Part shown: in pieces, positions 1-7,061 of the stretch
How positions within the stretch are numbered: position 1 is the stretch's first letter
Layout: each line of letters opens with the position of its first letter
Source: an uncultured Peptoniphilus sp.
GTDB taxonomy: Bacteria > Bacillota > Clostridia > Tissierellales > Peptoniphilaceae
DNA: 8,058 nucleotides
Direction of reading: 5' to 3'
Assembly: GCA_947254665.1 (NCBI GenBank)
Contig: CAMYEJ010000059.1
Location: forward strand, 1-8,058
The notes under the pieces: model-generated
Databases searched by the model: none
What the model was told of the DNA's origin: nothing
Seen by the model: only the letters and a program-made list of their open reading frames with translations
Position numbers and translations under genes: made by a program

Positions 1-54
1 AATCTTGAAGTTCCCGCTACAGGGATAATTTGTACTATATTTTTAATAACTTAC

Positions 55-240
55 CTGAATAAAATAAAAAGCTCGAAAGGAAATTCCGTCTGGAAGAAAC
101 TCGTAAAATTCAAACCTAAGGAGACCGGCTATAAATCGCACTGTCTGAGCGAAGCGAGTTGCGATTTATAGGTCGACGTGGTTTAGAATTTTTAAGTTTC
201 TGTAATCGGAATTGACTTCGAGCTTTTATTTTTAGTTTAG
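55..240. repeat. Long imperfect inverted repeat (hairpin of about 186 nt)
   Basis: Two arms of about 80-86 nt are near reverse complements along their whole length. The innermost 12 bp are perfect (CTATAAATCGCA at 129-140 with TGCGATTTATAG at 160-171), around a 19-nt loop containing GAGCGAAGCGAG. Further out, matching blocks are AGAAACT 95-101 with 195-201, AATTCCG 82-88 with 207-213, and GCTCGAA 71-77 with 217-223, followed by A/T-rich tails. Each strand ends its outer stem with GAGC and a T-rich run, so either transcript could form a terminator-like structure. No transposase or coding frame lies inside. It could be a miniature inverted-repeat element (MITE), a structured RNA or a bidirectional terminator; the sequence does not decide. 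Confidence 0.75.
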
Positions 241-319
241 ATATTTTTATGTAAAGCATGATAATAATTAGGAGTTATATTTTCATTTGCTAAGACTTGA
301 CCTTCGGAGGTTATACCCA

Positions 320-367
320 TTCGACTCCAGAGCCTTCGGCTCTTCCGCTCAGGGTGACTGCAGTTGG
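320..367 (+). repeat. Variable-hairpin repeat element, copy 1
   Basis: The copy runs TTCGACTCC, then hairpin AGAGCC-TTC-GGCTCT (329-343), then TCCGCTCAGGGTGAC and TGCAGTTGG. The flanks match copy 2 closely, but the stem sequence differs while remaining perfectly paired. It is preceded by GAGGTTATACCCA, which recurs before copy 3. Strand is nominal. Confidence 0.7.
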
Positions 368-421
368 GAGAATCTTGTAAATAAATTAATTGCAAAGAAT
401 GGTTAAATATAGGTCAGATCC

Positions 422-468
422 TTCGACTTCAAAGGCTACCGCCTTTTCCGCTCAGGATGACCAGTTGG
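422..468 (+). repeat. Variable-hairpin repeat element, copy 2
   Basis: The copy runs TTCGACTTC, then hairpin AAAGGC-TACC-GCCTTT (431-446), then TCCGCTCAGGATGAC and CAGTTGG. Its stem bases differ from copy 1, yet both sides changed together so pairing is kept, while the flanking bases are almost unchanged. Confidence 0.7.
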
Positions 469-512
469 AAGGGGTGTTGCTCTATAAGTATTAATCATTT
501 GCAAAGTTTATT

Positions 513-550
513 GTAGCCTCTCGGCTGTGGAAGCAGATTGCTTCCGCTAC
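513..550. repeat. Hairpin carrying a CTTCCGCTAC motif
   Basis: GGAAGC (529-534) pairs with GCTTCC (540-545) around AGATT, and the outer GTAGC (513-517) pairs with GCTAC (546-550). An alternative small stem, AGCC-TCTC-GGCT, lies in the 5' part (515-526). The right side with its flank (GCTTCCGCTACGATGCA, 540-556) recurs as GCTTCTGCTACAAATGCA at 745-762, and a partial copy is present near 9-18. There is no T-run, so it is not a classic terminator. Confidence 0.55.
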
Positions 551-590
551 GATGCAGTTATTAAGACTTTACCCTATGAGGTTATATCCA

Positions 591-628
591 TTCGAAGCCC
601 TAGCCGAAATCTTTGATTTCGTATCAGG
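591..628 (+). repeat. Variable-hairpin repeat element, copy 3 (diverged)
   Basis: The left flank is TTCGAAGCC, preceded by GAGGTTATATCCA as at copy 1. The hairpin is CGAAATC-TTT-GATTTCG (605-621), a perfect 7-bp stem unrelated in sequence to those of copies 1 and 2. The right flank keeps only TCAGG. This is a weaker member than copies 1 and 2. Confidence 0.5.
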
Positions 629-682
629 TCTCGTGCAAAAAATTCCAAAGAAGCCAAACAAAGTGAAGGCTGATTTGCAGAA

Positions 683-712
683 TTCGACTGCCTCTCAGGG
701 TGACTGTAGTTG
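683..712 (+). repeat. Variable-hairpin repeat element, copy 4 (hairpin missing)
   Basis: TTCGACTGCC is joined directly to TCTCAGGGTGACTGTAGTTG. Both conserved flanks of copy 1 are present, but the internal palindrome is absent, so this looks like a copy that lost or never gained the hairpin. Confidence 0.6.
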
Positions 713-778
713 TGTGGACTTTCTATTTTTAATATAAACAAGATGCTTCTGCTACAAATGCAAGACACATTTTCCCAA

Positions 779-810
779 ACAAAAAAGTCCAAGATTTTTT
801 CTTGAACTTT
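779..810 (-). terminator. Intrinsic terminator of the uvrB-uvrA-transpeptidase unit
   Basis: Read on the minus strand, AAGTTCAAG and CTTGGACTT form a 9-bp stem with one G-T pair, around an A-rich 7-nt loop, followed by a T run (TTTTTTGTTT counting the last stem bases). It begins about 10 nt after the transpeptidase stop codon, as expected for the end of the minus-strand operon. Confidence 0.8.
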
Positions 811-819
811 CTTATCATC

Positions 820-1593
820 TTAATATTCGTATAGATCCTCAGTTTCGTAATTTTCTACCACTGGTTTTTGTGGTGTATCTTTTGGTACAGCATTTGGATC
901 TACTTCTTCAAAATATTGGTACACTCCCCAGGAGTTTAATTCTTCATTTCTTCCTATATATACTGGCATGCCCACCTTGGATGCTGGGAAGATATAGTTT
1001 TCTATATCGTGATTAAACATTCTTATACATCCATTTGACACATACATTCCTATTTGATGTGGTTTTATGGTGCCATGGATTCCATATCCGCTGTACTTAC
1101 CAAGGTTTAGTCCCATCCATCTCTCACCTAGTGGATTGTACGGATCGTCTGGCGATGTCGCTTTGTACTTTCCGCCCATTCCTCCCCAGGCAGGGTTTAC
1201 GTGTTTATTCATGATCTTTCCCTTAACAGATGGCGTTGGTGTGGCTGATGCTCCTACAGCAACTGGAAATTTATATAGAACTTCATGTCCTTTGTACATT
1301 GTAAGAATCCTGTTAGTTAGATTTACTGTGATCCAATTTCCATTTGTCGGTGGTTTTACATAGTCCCTCACCCGGATATTTTCGTTGTGAAGAACTTTTT
1401 TAGTTGTCGCATCTACCACCCCTGTGGTTGGTACGTTTAGCTCAGCTTGAAATCTCTTTATCCCTTCAATCCTCGCTGCTCCTTTCAAATTTTGAAAATA
1501 ATTTGGTCTCGTGTATGCGAATGATGAGTTTGGCAAGACTGCTGAGATGATGATTAGCGCTGCCAATACTATACTTTTAATTCTTTTTTTCAT
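820..1593 (-). CDS. Exported L,D-transpeptidase (YkuD family) with a peptidoglycan-binding-like segment
   Basis: The predicted 257-residue protein cross-links or otherwise modifies peptidoglycan outside the membrane through a Cys nucleophile. Residues 1-26 form a signal peptide: basic MKKRIK start, hydrophobic core, likely cut after SSFA with no lipobox Cys. Residues about 33-68 resemble a PG_binding_1 repeat ([20 protein letters not shown]). The YkuD domain spans about 87-215 and carries HGT (His173) and SNGCIRM with Cys189 and Arg191, so the catalytic residues are intact. The last 30 residues form an acidic, Pro-containing tail. ATG at 1593 was preferred to an in-frame TTG at 1602; it is preceded by GGTGA at very short spacing and overlaps the end of uvrA by 17 nt, so it probably depends on coupling. 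Physiological substrate and cross-link type cannot be read from sequence; an ErfK/YbiS/YcfS-type product name would also fit. Confidence 0.93.
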   Translation of the reverse strand: MKKRIKSIVLAALIIISAVLPNSSFAYTRPNYFQNLKGAARIEGIKRFQAELNVPTTGVVDATTKKVLHNENIRVRDYVKPPTNGNWITVNLTNRILTMYKGHEVLYKFPVAVGASATPTPSVKGKIMNKHVNPAWGGMGGKYKATSPDDPYNPLGERWMGLNLGKYSGYGIHGTIKPHQIGMYVSNGCIRMFNHDIENYIFPASKVGMPVYIGRNEELNSWGVYQYFEEVDPNAVPKDTPQKPVVENYETEDLYEY

Positions 1594-4411
1594 TGTCACC
1601 AAGCACTTTCTTTAAATATTTTCCCGTGTAGGAATCTTTATTTTTAACTATTTCTTCTGGGCGTCCTGTTGCCACAATCGTTCCTCCTCCAGAACCTCCT
1701 TCTGGTCCTAGGTCGATTATATGGTCTGCCGTCTTTATTACGTCTAAATTGTGTTCAATTACCACCACTGTGTTGCCCCTGTCCACCAATTCTTGAAGAA
1801 CTTCTATAAGCATGTGGATGTCTGCAGTGTGAAGCCCTGTGGTCGGTTCATCTAAAATGTAGATGGTGTTTCCAGTTCCTCTCTTGGATAGCTCCGTTGC
1901 AAGTTTTATTCTCTGAGCTTCTCCTCCAGATAGTTGGGTGGATGGTTGTCCTAATTTTATATAGGAAAGCCCTACATTTTGTAGTGTTTCTAACTTGCGA
2001 AGTACCCTTGGATGGTTTTCGAAGAATTCTATCGCTTCTTCCACAGTCATGTCAAGCACGTCAGAAATGTTTTTGCCTTTAAATAATACTTGAAGAGTTT
2101 CCCTATTGTACCTCTTGCCTTTGCAGACTTCGCAAGGCACATATACATCTGGTAGAAAGTGCATCTCTACCTTTATTATTCCGTCTCCGCTACAAGCTTC
2201 GCATCTTCCGCCTTTTACATTGAAGGAAAATCTGCCCTTCTTGTATCCACGCATCTTGGCTTCATTGGTCATGGCAAATATATCTCTTATTAAATCAAAA
2301 GTTCCTGTGTAGGTTGCTGGGTTTGAACGCGGAGTCCTGCCGATAGGACTTTGGTCAATGTCTACAACTTTATCAATATTTTCTAATCCTTCGATTGATT
2401 TATATTTCCCAGGCTTAATCTTAGATTTATTTACAGAAGAAGCAAGGGCTTTGTATAGAATCTCATTTACCAAAGAGCTTTTTCCTGAGCCGCTGACTCC
2501 AGTTACACAGACGAATTGTCCGAGAGGAATCTCAACATCTATATCTTTTAAATTATTTTCCGCCGCTCCATGAATTTTTATGGTCTTACCTGTGTATTCA
2601 CGTCTTGTCTTCGGTACTTCGATCTTCTTCTTACCAGAGAGATACTGTCCAGTTATGGATCTTTCGCATTTTTCTATGTCTTCCACCGAGCCTATTGCGA
2701 CGATTTCACCACCGTGGATTCCCGCCTTTGGACCGATGTCTACTATCATATCGCAGGCTCTCATGGTGTCCTCATCATGTTCTACAACGATTAGAGTATT
2801 TCCAATATCTGTAAGCTCTCTAAGAGTTTTCAAAAGTCTATCGTTGTCCCTTTGATGAAGTCCGATGCTCGGCTCGTCTAAGACGTAGATAACTCCAACT
2901 AAGTGAGATCCAATCTGTGTGGCAAGCCTGATTCTCTGTGCCTCTCCACCGGAAAGTGTGCCAGCCATTCTTGACATGGTCAAATAATCGAGACCCACAT
3001 TTTTTAAAAATCCTAATCTCTCTCTGATTTCTTTTAGAACCTGTTTTGCGATTATTTCTTCCTTTTCAGAAAGTTTTAGATTGTTGAAGAAATCCAGAGC
3101 ATCAACGATGGACATATCCGTCACTTCTGCGATGTTCTTGCCATTTACCTTTACCGCCAAGGACGCATCCTTTAGCCTCTTTCCATGGCATTTTGGACAT
3201 GGTTCGTCTGACATAAATTCATCAATCTTGTCTATAACTCTATCGGAGCTGGTTTCAGAATATCTTCTCTTTAAATTATAAATTACGCCTTCCCAGATAC
3301 CTTTGAATCCGGTCATACCGCTAAACATTGACTTGTACTTTATATTTACATTGTACTTTGTTCCGTAGAGAATGTCATTTATCATTTCAGGAGGAGCATC
3401 TTTAATCGGTGCTTTCTCGCTGAATTTATAATGTTTTGCAATCTCTTTGAAGATCTCCATATAGTAGGTTCCGTCCACATTTGAAAATGATGCGATGGCG
3501 CCTTCGCCTATGGAAAGATCCTTGTTTGGAATGATCAGTTCTGGATCTGGTTCCTTAGAAAATCCAAGTCCATTACAAACTTCACAGGCTCCAAGCGGAC
3601 TGTTAAATGAAAATGAGCGAGGAGTGATCTCTTCTATTACAATATTACATTCTGGACAAGCGAGTTTAGATGAAAAAACAAATGTCTCTCCATCTATAAC
3701 GTCTACATTTACAATTCCGTTGCTAGCATTTAGAGCAAGTTCAATGGAATCGCTGAGTCTTGACTCAACCCCTTCTTTAACTATAAGTCTATCTACAACT
3801 ATGGAAATATCGTGGAAGGTGTTCTTGTCTAGTTCCACTTCTTCAGCGGTTATGTCAAGCATCTCACCATCTACAACCGCTCTTATGAATCCATCTTTCT
3901 TTATCTTATCGAGAACTTTTTTGTGGGTTCCCTTTCTTCTTCTCACTACTGGAGCGAGGATTACAATCCTACTTCTCTCCTCCAGTTCCATAATTCTGTC
4001 AACCATTTGATCTACTGTATAGGAAGTTATTTCCTTGCCGCAGATTGGACAGTAAGGATGACCTACCCTTGCAAAGAGAAGTCTCAAGTAGTCGTAAATC
4101 TCCGTTACAGTCCCAACGGTTGAACGAGGATTCTTGCTGGTGGTTTTTTGGTCGATAGAAATAGAAGGACTCATCCCTTCTATACTCTCAACTTCTGGCT
4201 TATCCATCTGACCCAAGAACTGTCTCGCATAGGAGGACAGACTCTCAACATACCTTCTTTGTCCTTCCGCATAAATGGTATCAAAAGCCAGTGAGCTCTT
4301 GCCTGATCCGGATAGCCCTGTAAAAACTATAAATTTATTTCTCGGCAGAGTTAGGTTCACATTCTTTAAATTGTGTTGTCTTCCGCCTTTTATAACAATA
4401 TTATCTGTCAA
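1577..4411 (-). CDS. uvrA: UvrABC excinuclease subunit A (DNA damage-sensing ATPase)
   Basis: The 944-residue protein is full length for UvrA, the dimeric ABC-type ATPase that finds bulky DNA lesions and loads UvrB in nucleotide excision repair. The first nucleotide-binding half has Walker [10 protein letters not shown] (32-40), signature LSGGEAQ (486-492) and Walker [10 protein letters not shown] (from 511). The second has GVSGSGKSS (638-646), LSGGEAQ (827-833) and LDEPTTGLH (from 853). One zinc site is formed by Cys252/255/276/279 and the other, the damage-contacting one, by Cys737/740/760/763; an extra CPxC pair sits at 121-124 and another at 405-408. The start is TTG: the codon just before it in frame is TGA, and homologous sequence ([12 protein letters not shown]) begins at once. 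That TTG shares bases with the uvrB stop (TTGA), with AAAGAAG a few bases upstream as ribosome site. No frame damage is seen. Confidence 0.98.
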   Translation of the reverse strand: MTDNIVIKGGRQHNLKNVNLTLPRNKFIVFTGLSGSGKSSLAFDTIYAEGQRRYVESLSSYARQFLGQMDKPEVESIEGMSPSISIDQKTTSKNPRSTVGTVTEIYDYLRLLFARVGHPYCPICGKEITSYTVDQMVDRIMELEERSRIVILAPVVRRRKGTHKKVLDKIKKDGFIRAVVDGEMLDITAEEVELDKNTFHDISIVVDRLIVKEGVESRLSDSIELALNASNGIVNVDVIDGETFVFSSKLACPECNIVIEEITPRSFSFNSPLGACEVCNGLGFSKEPDPELIIPNKDLSIGEGAIASFSNVDGTYYMEIFKEIAKHYKFSEKAPIKDAPPEMINDILYGTKYNVNIKYKSMFSGMTGFKGIWEGVIYNLKRRYSETSSDRVIDKIDEFMSDEPCPKCHGKRLKDASLAVKVNGKNIAEVTDMSIVDALDFFNNLKLSEKEEIIAKQVLKEIRERLGFLKNVGLDYLTMSRMAGTLSGGEAQRIRLATQIGSHLVGVIYVLDEPSIGLHQRDNDRLLKTLRELTDIGNTLIVVEHDEDTMRACDMIVDIGPKAGIHGGEIVAIGSVEDIEKCERSITGQYLSGKKKIEVPKTRREYTGKTIKIHGAAENNLKDIDVEIPLGQFVCVTGVSGSGKSSLVNEILYKALASSVNKSKIKPGKYKSIEGLENIDKVVDIDQSPIGRTPRSNPATYTGTFDLIRDIFAMTNEAKMRGYKKGRFSFNVKGGRCEACSGDGIIKVEMHFLPDVYVPCEVCKGKRYNRETLQVLFKGKNISDVLDMTVEEAIEFFENHPRVLRKLETLQNVGLSYIKLGQPSTQLSGGEAQRIKLATELSKRGTGNTIYILDEPTTGLHTADIHMLIEVLQELVDRGNTVVVIEHNLDVIKTADHIIDLGPEGGSGGGTIVATGRPEEIVKNKDSYTGKYLKKVLGDNEKKN

Positions 4412-6378
4412 TCAATCATCTTCTTTCTAAGTTCTTCTATTTTATCACGAATTTCGGCAGCAGCTTCGAAGTTCAAGCCCTCCGCCTCTTTGTACATTCT
4501 AACCTTTAAGCCTTCAATCATGGCTTCTATTTCATCATTTGTAAATTCATCGTCCACTTTGTAAGTTTCGTTACTTTCCGATGCGATAGTAGTGGCGATG
4601 ACATCCCTAATTCCCTTTTCGATGGTCTTAGGAACTATATTGTGTTCTATATTGTACTCATTTTGAATCTTTCTTCTTCTTTCCGTCTCAGTGATGGTTA
4701 CATCCATGGACTTGGTGATGGTATCCGCATACATAATTACGATACCATCCACATTTCTCGCAGCACGACCAGATGTCTGGATAAGAGAAGTCTCTGAACG
4801 AAGAAAACCTTCCTTGTCTGCATCTAGTATTGCAACGAGGGAAACCTCTGGTAGATCCAGCCCTTCACGAAGAAGGTTGATGCCGATTAGCACATCGTAA
4901 ACACCGAGACGAAGATCTCTTATTATTTCCATTCTCTCGATGGTGTCTACATCTGAGTGCATGTAAGTAACCTTGATGCCAAGTTCTTTAAAATACTTGG
5001 TAAGATCCTCCGCCATCTTTTTCGTTAGGGTAGTGACAAGAGTTCTCTCGCCTTTTTCTGCTCTCTTATTTATTTCAGAAACAAGATCATCGATTTGACC
5101 CTTAATAGGTCTCACCTCAATCTTTGGATCTAAAAGTCCAGTAGGTCTTATGATCTGTTCCACATAATTTTCTTGATGTTCCTTTTCGTAAGGTCCAGGA
5201 GTTGCGCTGACATATATCGCCTGATTGACCATGGACTCAAACTCGTTAAACTTAAGGGGTCTATTATCAAGGGCAGATGGAAGTCTAAAACCATAGTCCA
5301 CCAAGGTCTGCTTCCTTGACCTATCTCCATTGTACATTCCACGAATTTGCGGTATCGTAACGTGAGATTCGTCTATGATTAGAAGAAAATCCTTTGGAAA
5401 ATAATCTATCAAAGTATATGGACGACTTCCCGGCTCTCTACCGGATAGATGTCTAGAATAGTTTTCGATTCCAGAACAAAATCCCATCTCCTGAAGCATT
5501 TCCAAATCGTAGTTGGTTCTCTGTTCAAGCCTTTGCGCTTCTAGTAGCTTTTCCTGACCACGAAGTTCTTTTAATCTCTCGTCAAGTTCAATCTTAATAG
5601 TTTCAATAGCCCTATCCACCTTTTCAGAAGAAGTTGCAAAGTGTGATGCAGGAGTTATAAATGCATGGTTTAAATATCCAGTTATATTTCCAGTTAGAGT
5701 ATCTATTTCAGTAATTCTATCGATTTCGTCACCAAAAAATTCAATACGAATGGACCTGTCGGAACTAGATGCAGGGAATACTTCCAAAGTATCTCCCCTA
5801 ACTCTAAAGGTACCTCTTATGAAATTTATATCGTTTCTAACGTATTGAATATCCACAAGCTTCGACATAATTTCATTTCTATCTTTAATCATGCCCGGGC
5901 GAAGAGATATCGCAAGATGCTCGTAATCAATCGGGTCTCCAAGACCATAGATACAAGAAACAGACGCCACAATAACCACGTCCCTTCTTTCAAAAAGAGC
6001 CATTGTTGCGGAGTGTCTTAGCTTATCAATCTCATCATTTATAGAAGAATCCTTTTCAATAAAAGTATCCGTACCAGGCACATACGCCTCCGGTTGATAG
6101 TAGTCATAGTAACTGACGAAGTATTCAATTGCATTTTCCGGGAAAAATTCCTTAAACTCGCTGGCAAGTTGGTATGCAAGAGTCTTGTTGTGTGCGATTA
6201 CAAGAGTCGGTCTCTGCACCTTTTCAATTACATTTGCCATGGTAAAAGTCTTACCCGAGCCAGTAACTCCCAGTAAAGTTTGATGTTTATAACCTTTGTT
6301 TAAACCCTTGACCAAACCGTCAATAGCTTCCGGTTGATCTCCAGTGGGTTTAAATTTTGAATGTATCTTAAAATCCAT
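4408..6378 (-). CDS. uvrB: UvrABC excinuclease subunit B (damage-verifying helicase-like protein)
   Basis: The 656-residue protein matches the usual UvrB length. It is loaded by UvrA, verifies the lesion by threading a beta-hairpin between the strands, and recruits UvrC for incision. Visible parts, in order: Walker A GVTGSGKT (37-44); the aromatic beta-hairpin around 90-115 ([13 protein letters not shown] then FIEKDSSIN); the UvrA-interaction region (roughly 150-250); Walker B DESH (336-339); YVSATPG (from 389); helicase motif [11 protein letters not shown] (534-542); and a C-terminal UVR domain (about 614-650) that contacts UvrC or UvrA. The ATG at 6378 follows AAAGG with a 7-nt spacer. It is the first gene of the minus-strand unit and overlaps uvrA by 4 nt. 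The order uvrB-uvrA is common in Bacillota. Confidence 0.98.
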   Translation of the reverse strand: MDFKIHSKFKPTGDQPEAIDGLVKGLNKGYKHQTLLGVTGSGKTFTMANVIEKVQRPTLVIAHNKTLAYQLASEFKEFFPENAIEYFVSYYDYYQPEAYVPGTDTFIEKDSSINDEIDKLRHSATMALFERRDVVIVASVSCIYGLGDPIDYEHLAISLRPGMIKDRNEIMSKLVDIQYVRNDINFIRGTFRVRGDTLEVFPASSSDRSIRIEFFGDEIDRITEIDTLTGNITGYLNHAFITPASHFATSSEKVDRAIETIKIELDERLKELRGQEKLLEAQRLEQRTNYDLEMLQEMGFCSGIENYSRHLSGREPGSRPYTLIDYFPKDFLLIIDESHVTIPQIRGMYNGDRSRKQTLVDYGFRLPSALDNRPLKFNEFESMVNQAIYVSATPGPYEKEHQENYVEQIIRPTGLLDPKIEVRPIKGQIDDLVSEINKRAEKGERTLVTTLTKKMAEDLTKYFKELGIKVTYMHSDVDTIERMEIIRDLRLGVYDVLIGINLLREGLDLPEVSLVAILDADKEGFLRSETSLIQTSGRAARNVDGIVIMYADTITKSMDVTITETERRRKIQNEYNIEHNIVPKTIEKGIRDVIATTIASESNETYKVDDEFTNDEIEAMIEGLKVRMYKEAEGLNFEAAAEIRDKIEELRKKMID

Positions 6379-6420
6379 AATCTAACCTTTTATATAAATA
6401 TATTCTTACTAATATATTAT

Positions 6421-6449
6421 ATCTTAATGAGAAGAAAAATATTTGTCAA
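6421..6449 (-). promoter_or_regulatory. Sigma-A type promoter of uvrB
   Basis: On the minus strand a perfect -35 TTGACA (6444-6449) is followed after 17 nt by TAAGAT (6421-6426, 4 of 6 to consensus). A better -10 sequence, TATAAT, lies 5 nt further on but at a 22-nt spacing. Predicted transcription starts near 6414, giving a leader of roughly 36 nt before the uvrB ATG, which is preceded by AAAGG. Confidence 0.7.
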
Positions 6450-6460
6450 ATGTATGTTTC
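6447..6460. promoter_or_regulatory. Candidate LexA (SOS) operator upstream of uvrB
   Basis: CAAATGTATGTTTC (plus strand) matches the Bacillus-type SOS consensus CGAACRNRYGTTYC at 11 of 13 defined positions. One half (GTTTC) is good; the other (CAAAT for CGAAC) is degenerate. It overlaps the last three bases of the uvrB -35 hexamer, where a repressor would block the polymerase. uvrBA is under LexA control in many Bacillota, which supports the call, but the degenerate half-site in an AT-rich region keeps it tentative. Confidence 0.4.
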
Positions 6461-6504
6461 TTAGGTAAAAAACAAGTTTTCATGGAATAGCTCTAAAAAA
6501 TTTC

Positions 6505-6533
6505 TTTACTTATATAATTTAAAATGTTAAAAT
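6505..6533 (+). promoter_or_regulatory. Weak candidate second promoter facing the tRNA operon
   Basis: TTTACT (6505-6510), a 17-nt spacer and TAAAAT (6528-6533) fit a sigma-A promoter at 4 of 6 and 5 of 6 positions. The stretch is very AT-rich, so chance matches are likely, and a much better promoter lies about 70 nt downstream. Confidence 0.25.
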
Positions 6534-6577
6534 AGAATAGCAATTCCAAAGAGATAGATTTATCTTAAATTTTTCTG

Positions 6578-6606
6578 TTGACAATTCTAAAATGGTCATA
6601 TATACT
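6578..6606 (+). promoter_or_regulatory. Strong sigma-A promoter of the tRNA operon
   Basis: A perfect -35 TTGACA (6578-6583), 17-nt spacer and -10 TATACT (6601-6606, 5 of 6) lie about 43 nt before the first tRNA. Transcription should begin near 6613. No ribosomal protein or rRNA gene intervenes, so this should drive the Ser, CAT and Phe tRNAs together. Confidence 0.85.
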
Positions 6607-6649
6607 ATTAAGAGTGATGCGGAAAACATAACCGTAGGGAATTGATACT

Positions 6650-6740
6650 GGAGAAATACTCAAGAGGCTGAAGAGGCTCCCCTGCTAAGGGAGTAGGGCT
6701 CATTAGGGTCGCGAGGGTTCAAATCCCTCTTTCTCCGCCA
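6650..6740 (+). tRNA. tRNA-Ser (anticodon GCT)
   Basis: The acceptor stem is GGAGAAA/TTTCTCC with discriminator G and encoded CCA. The anticodon stem CTCCC/GGGAG encloses CTGCTAA, giving anticodon GCT at 6684-6686, which reads AGC and AGT codons. The long variable arm and 91-nt length are typical of serine tRNAs. It is the first gene of the tRNA operon, 15 nt before the next. Confidence 0.97.
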
Positions 6741-6755
6741 AGACTCTTTAATTAG

Positions 6756-6832
6756 GGGCCTTTAGCTCAGTCGGTTAGAGCGCCCGGCTCATAACCGGTA
6801 GGTCCGGGGTTCGAGTCCCTGAAGGCCCACCA
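6756..6832 (+). tRNA. tRNA with CAT anticodon: Met by anticodon, probably tRNA-Ile2
   Basis: The acceptor stem is GGGCCTT/AAGGCCC with discriminator A and encoded CCA; the anticodon loop is CTCATAA, so the anticodon is CAT. It is not an initiator, because the 1-72 pair is a normal G-C. Acceptor pairs C4-G69 and C5-G68 and the GGRCCTTTAGCTCAG start resemble tRNA-Ile2, whose C34 is changed to lysidine by TilS so that it reads ATA. Elongator Met remains possible. The first anticodon-stem position looks like a C-T mismatch. Confidence 0.93.
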
Positions 6833-6835
6833 TTT

Positions 6836-6911
6836 GCCCAGATAGCTCAGTCGGTAGAGCAGTAGACTGAAAATCTACGTGTCGCTGGTTCGATTCCGGC
6901 TCTGGGCACCA
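6836..6911 (+). tRNA. tRNA-Phe (anticodon GAA)
   Basis: The acceptor stem is GCCCAGA/TCTGGGC with discriminator A and encoded CCA. The anticodon stem GTAGA/TCTAC encloses CTGAAAA, giving GAA at 6869-6871. The T-arm contains GGTTCGATTCC. It begins 3 nt after the previous tRNA. It is the tRNA nearest the recombinase gene, so its 3' half is a candidate attachment site, although no second copy of that sequence appears in the window. Confidence 0.97.
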
Positions 6912-6964
6912 CAAACTGAAGATCCTCGAAATCAGCCATAAATAGAGGTTTTTGGGAGATTCTT

Positions 6965-7004
6965 AAGGATACGAACTAAGTTAGGTTCGTGTCCTTTCTT
7001 TTTT
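6965..7004 (+). terminator. Intrinsic terminator of the tRNA operon
   Basis: AAGGATACGAAC (6965-6976) pairs with GTTCGTGTCCTT (6985-6996) in a 12-bp stem with one T-G pair around an 8-nt loop, followed by TCTTTTTT. It ends the tRNA transcript before the recombinase gene, so the latter probably has its own promoter. Confidence 0.9.
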
Positions 7005-7061
7005 CTTAAATCGCTTTAGGACTCTATCGAACCAAACAAAATTAAATAGGGGGCTAGAGTT

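Larger units (their letters stand above)
1..778. other. Repeat-rich spacer without a convincing gene
   Basis: This is the downstream flank of the minus-strand uvrB-uvrA-transpeptidase unit. Open frames of 61 and 72 codons exist at 552-737 (+) and 574-792 (-), but they run through repeat copies, overlap each other, lack a clear ribosome site and encode nothing recognisable. What the stretch does hold is structured non-coding DNA: a long imperfect inverted repeat, four copies of a variable-hairpin element, and a CTTCYGCTAC motif. I see no tRNA, rRNA or CRISPR pattern. The first 50 bases contain only one partial motif copy (about 9-18). Confidence 0.7.

Noticed and set aside
320..712. CRISPR array
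   Set aside because: The repeated units are degenerate, irregularly spaced (about 55-130 nt between copies) and vary inside the unit rather than between identical repeats; no cas gene is present.
552..792. Two overlapping small open frames (552-737 plus, 574-792 minus) in the spacer
   Set aside because: Both run through repeat copies 3 and 4, resemble no known protein and overlap on opposite strands; the minus one also covers most of the operon terminator stem.
1580..1592. A7 run (GAAAAAAAG) at the uvrA end and transpeptidase start as a programmed frameshift site
   Set aside because: A fusion of cytoplasmic UvrA to an exported enzyme with its own start and signal peptide makes no sense; the A run is explained by Lys codons in both frames.
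3495..4010. 171-codon open frame on the plus strand
   Set aside because: It lies wholly antisense to the conserved uvrA coding sequence, has a low-complexity Ser/Leu/Thr-rich translation and no ribosome site of note; it is a shadow frame.
6912..6960. Extra terminator just after tRNA-Phe (CCTC...GAGG then TTTTT)
   Set aside because: The stem is only 4 bp with a 17-nt loop; the strong hairpin at 6965-6996 is a sufficient terminator.
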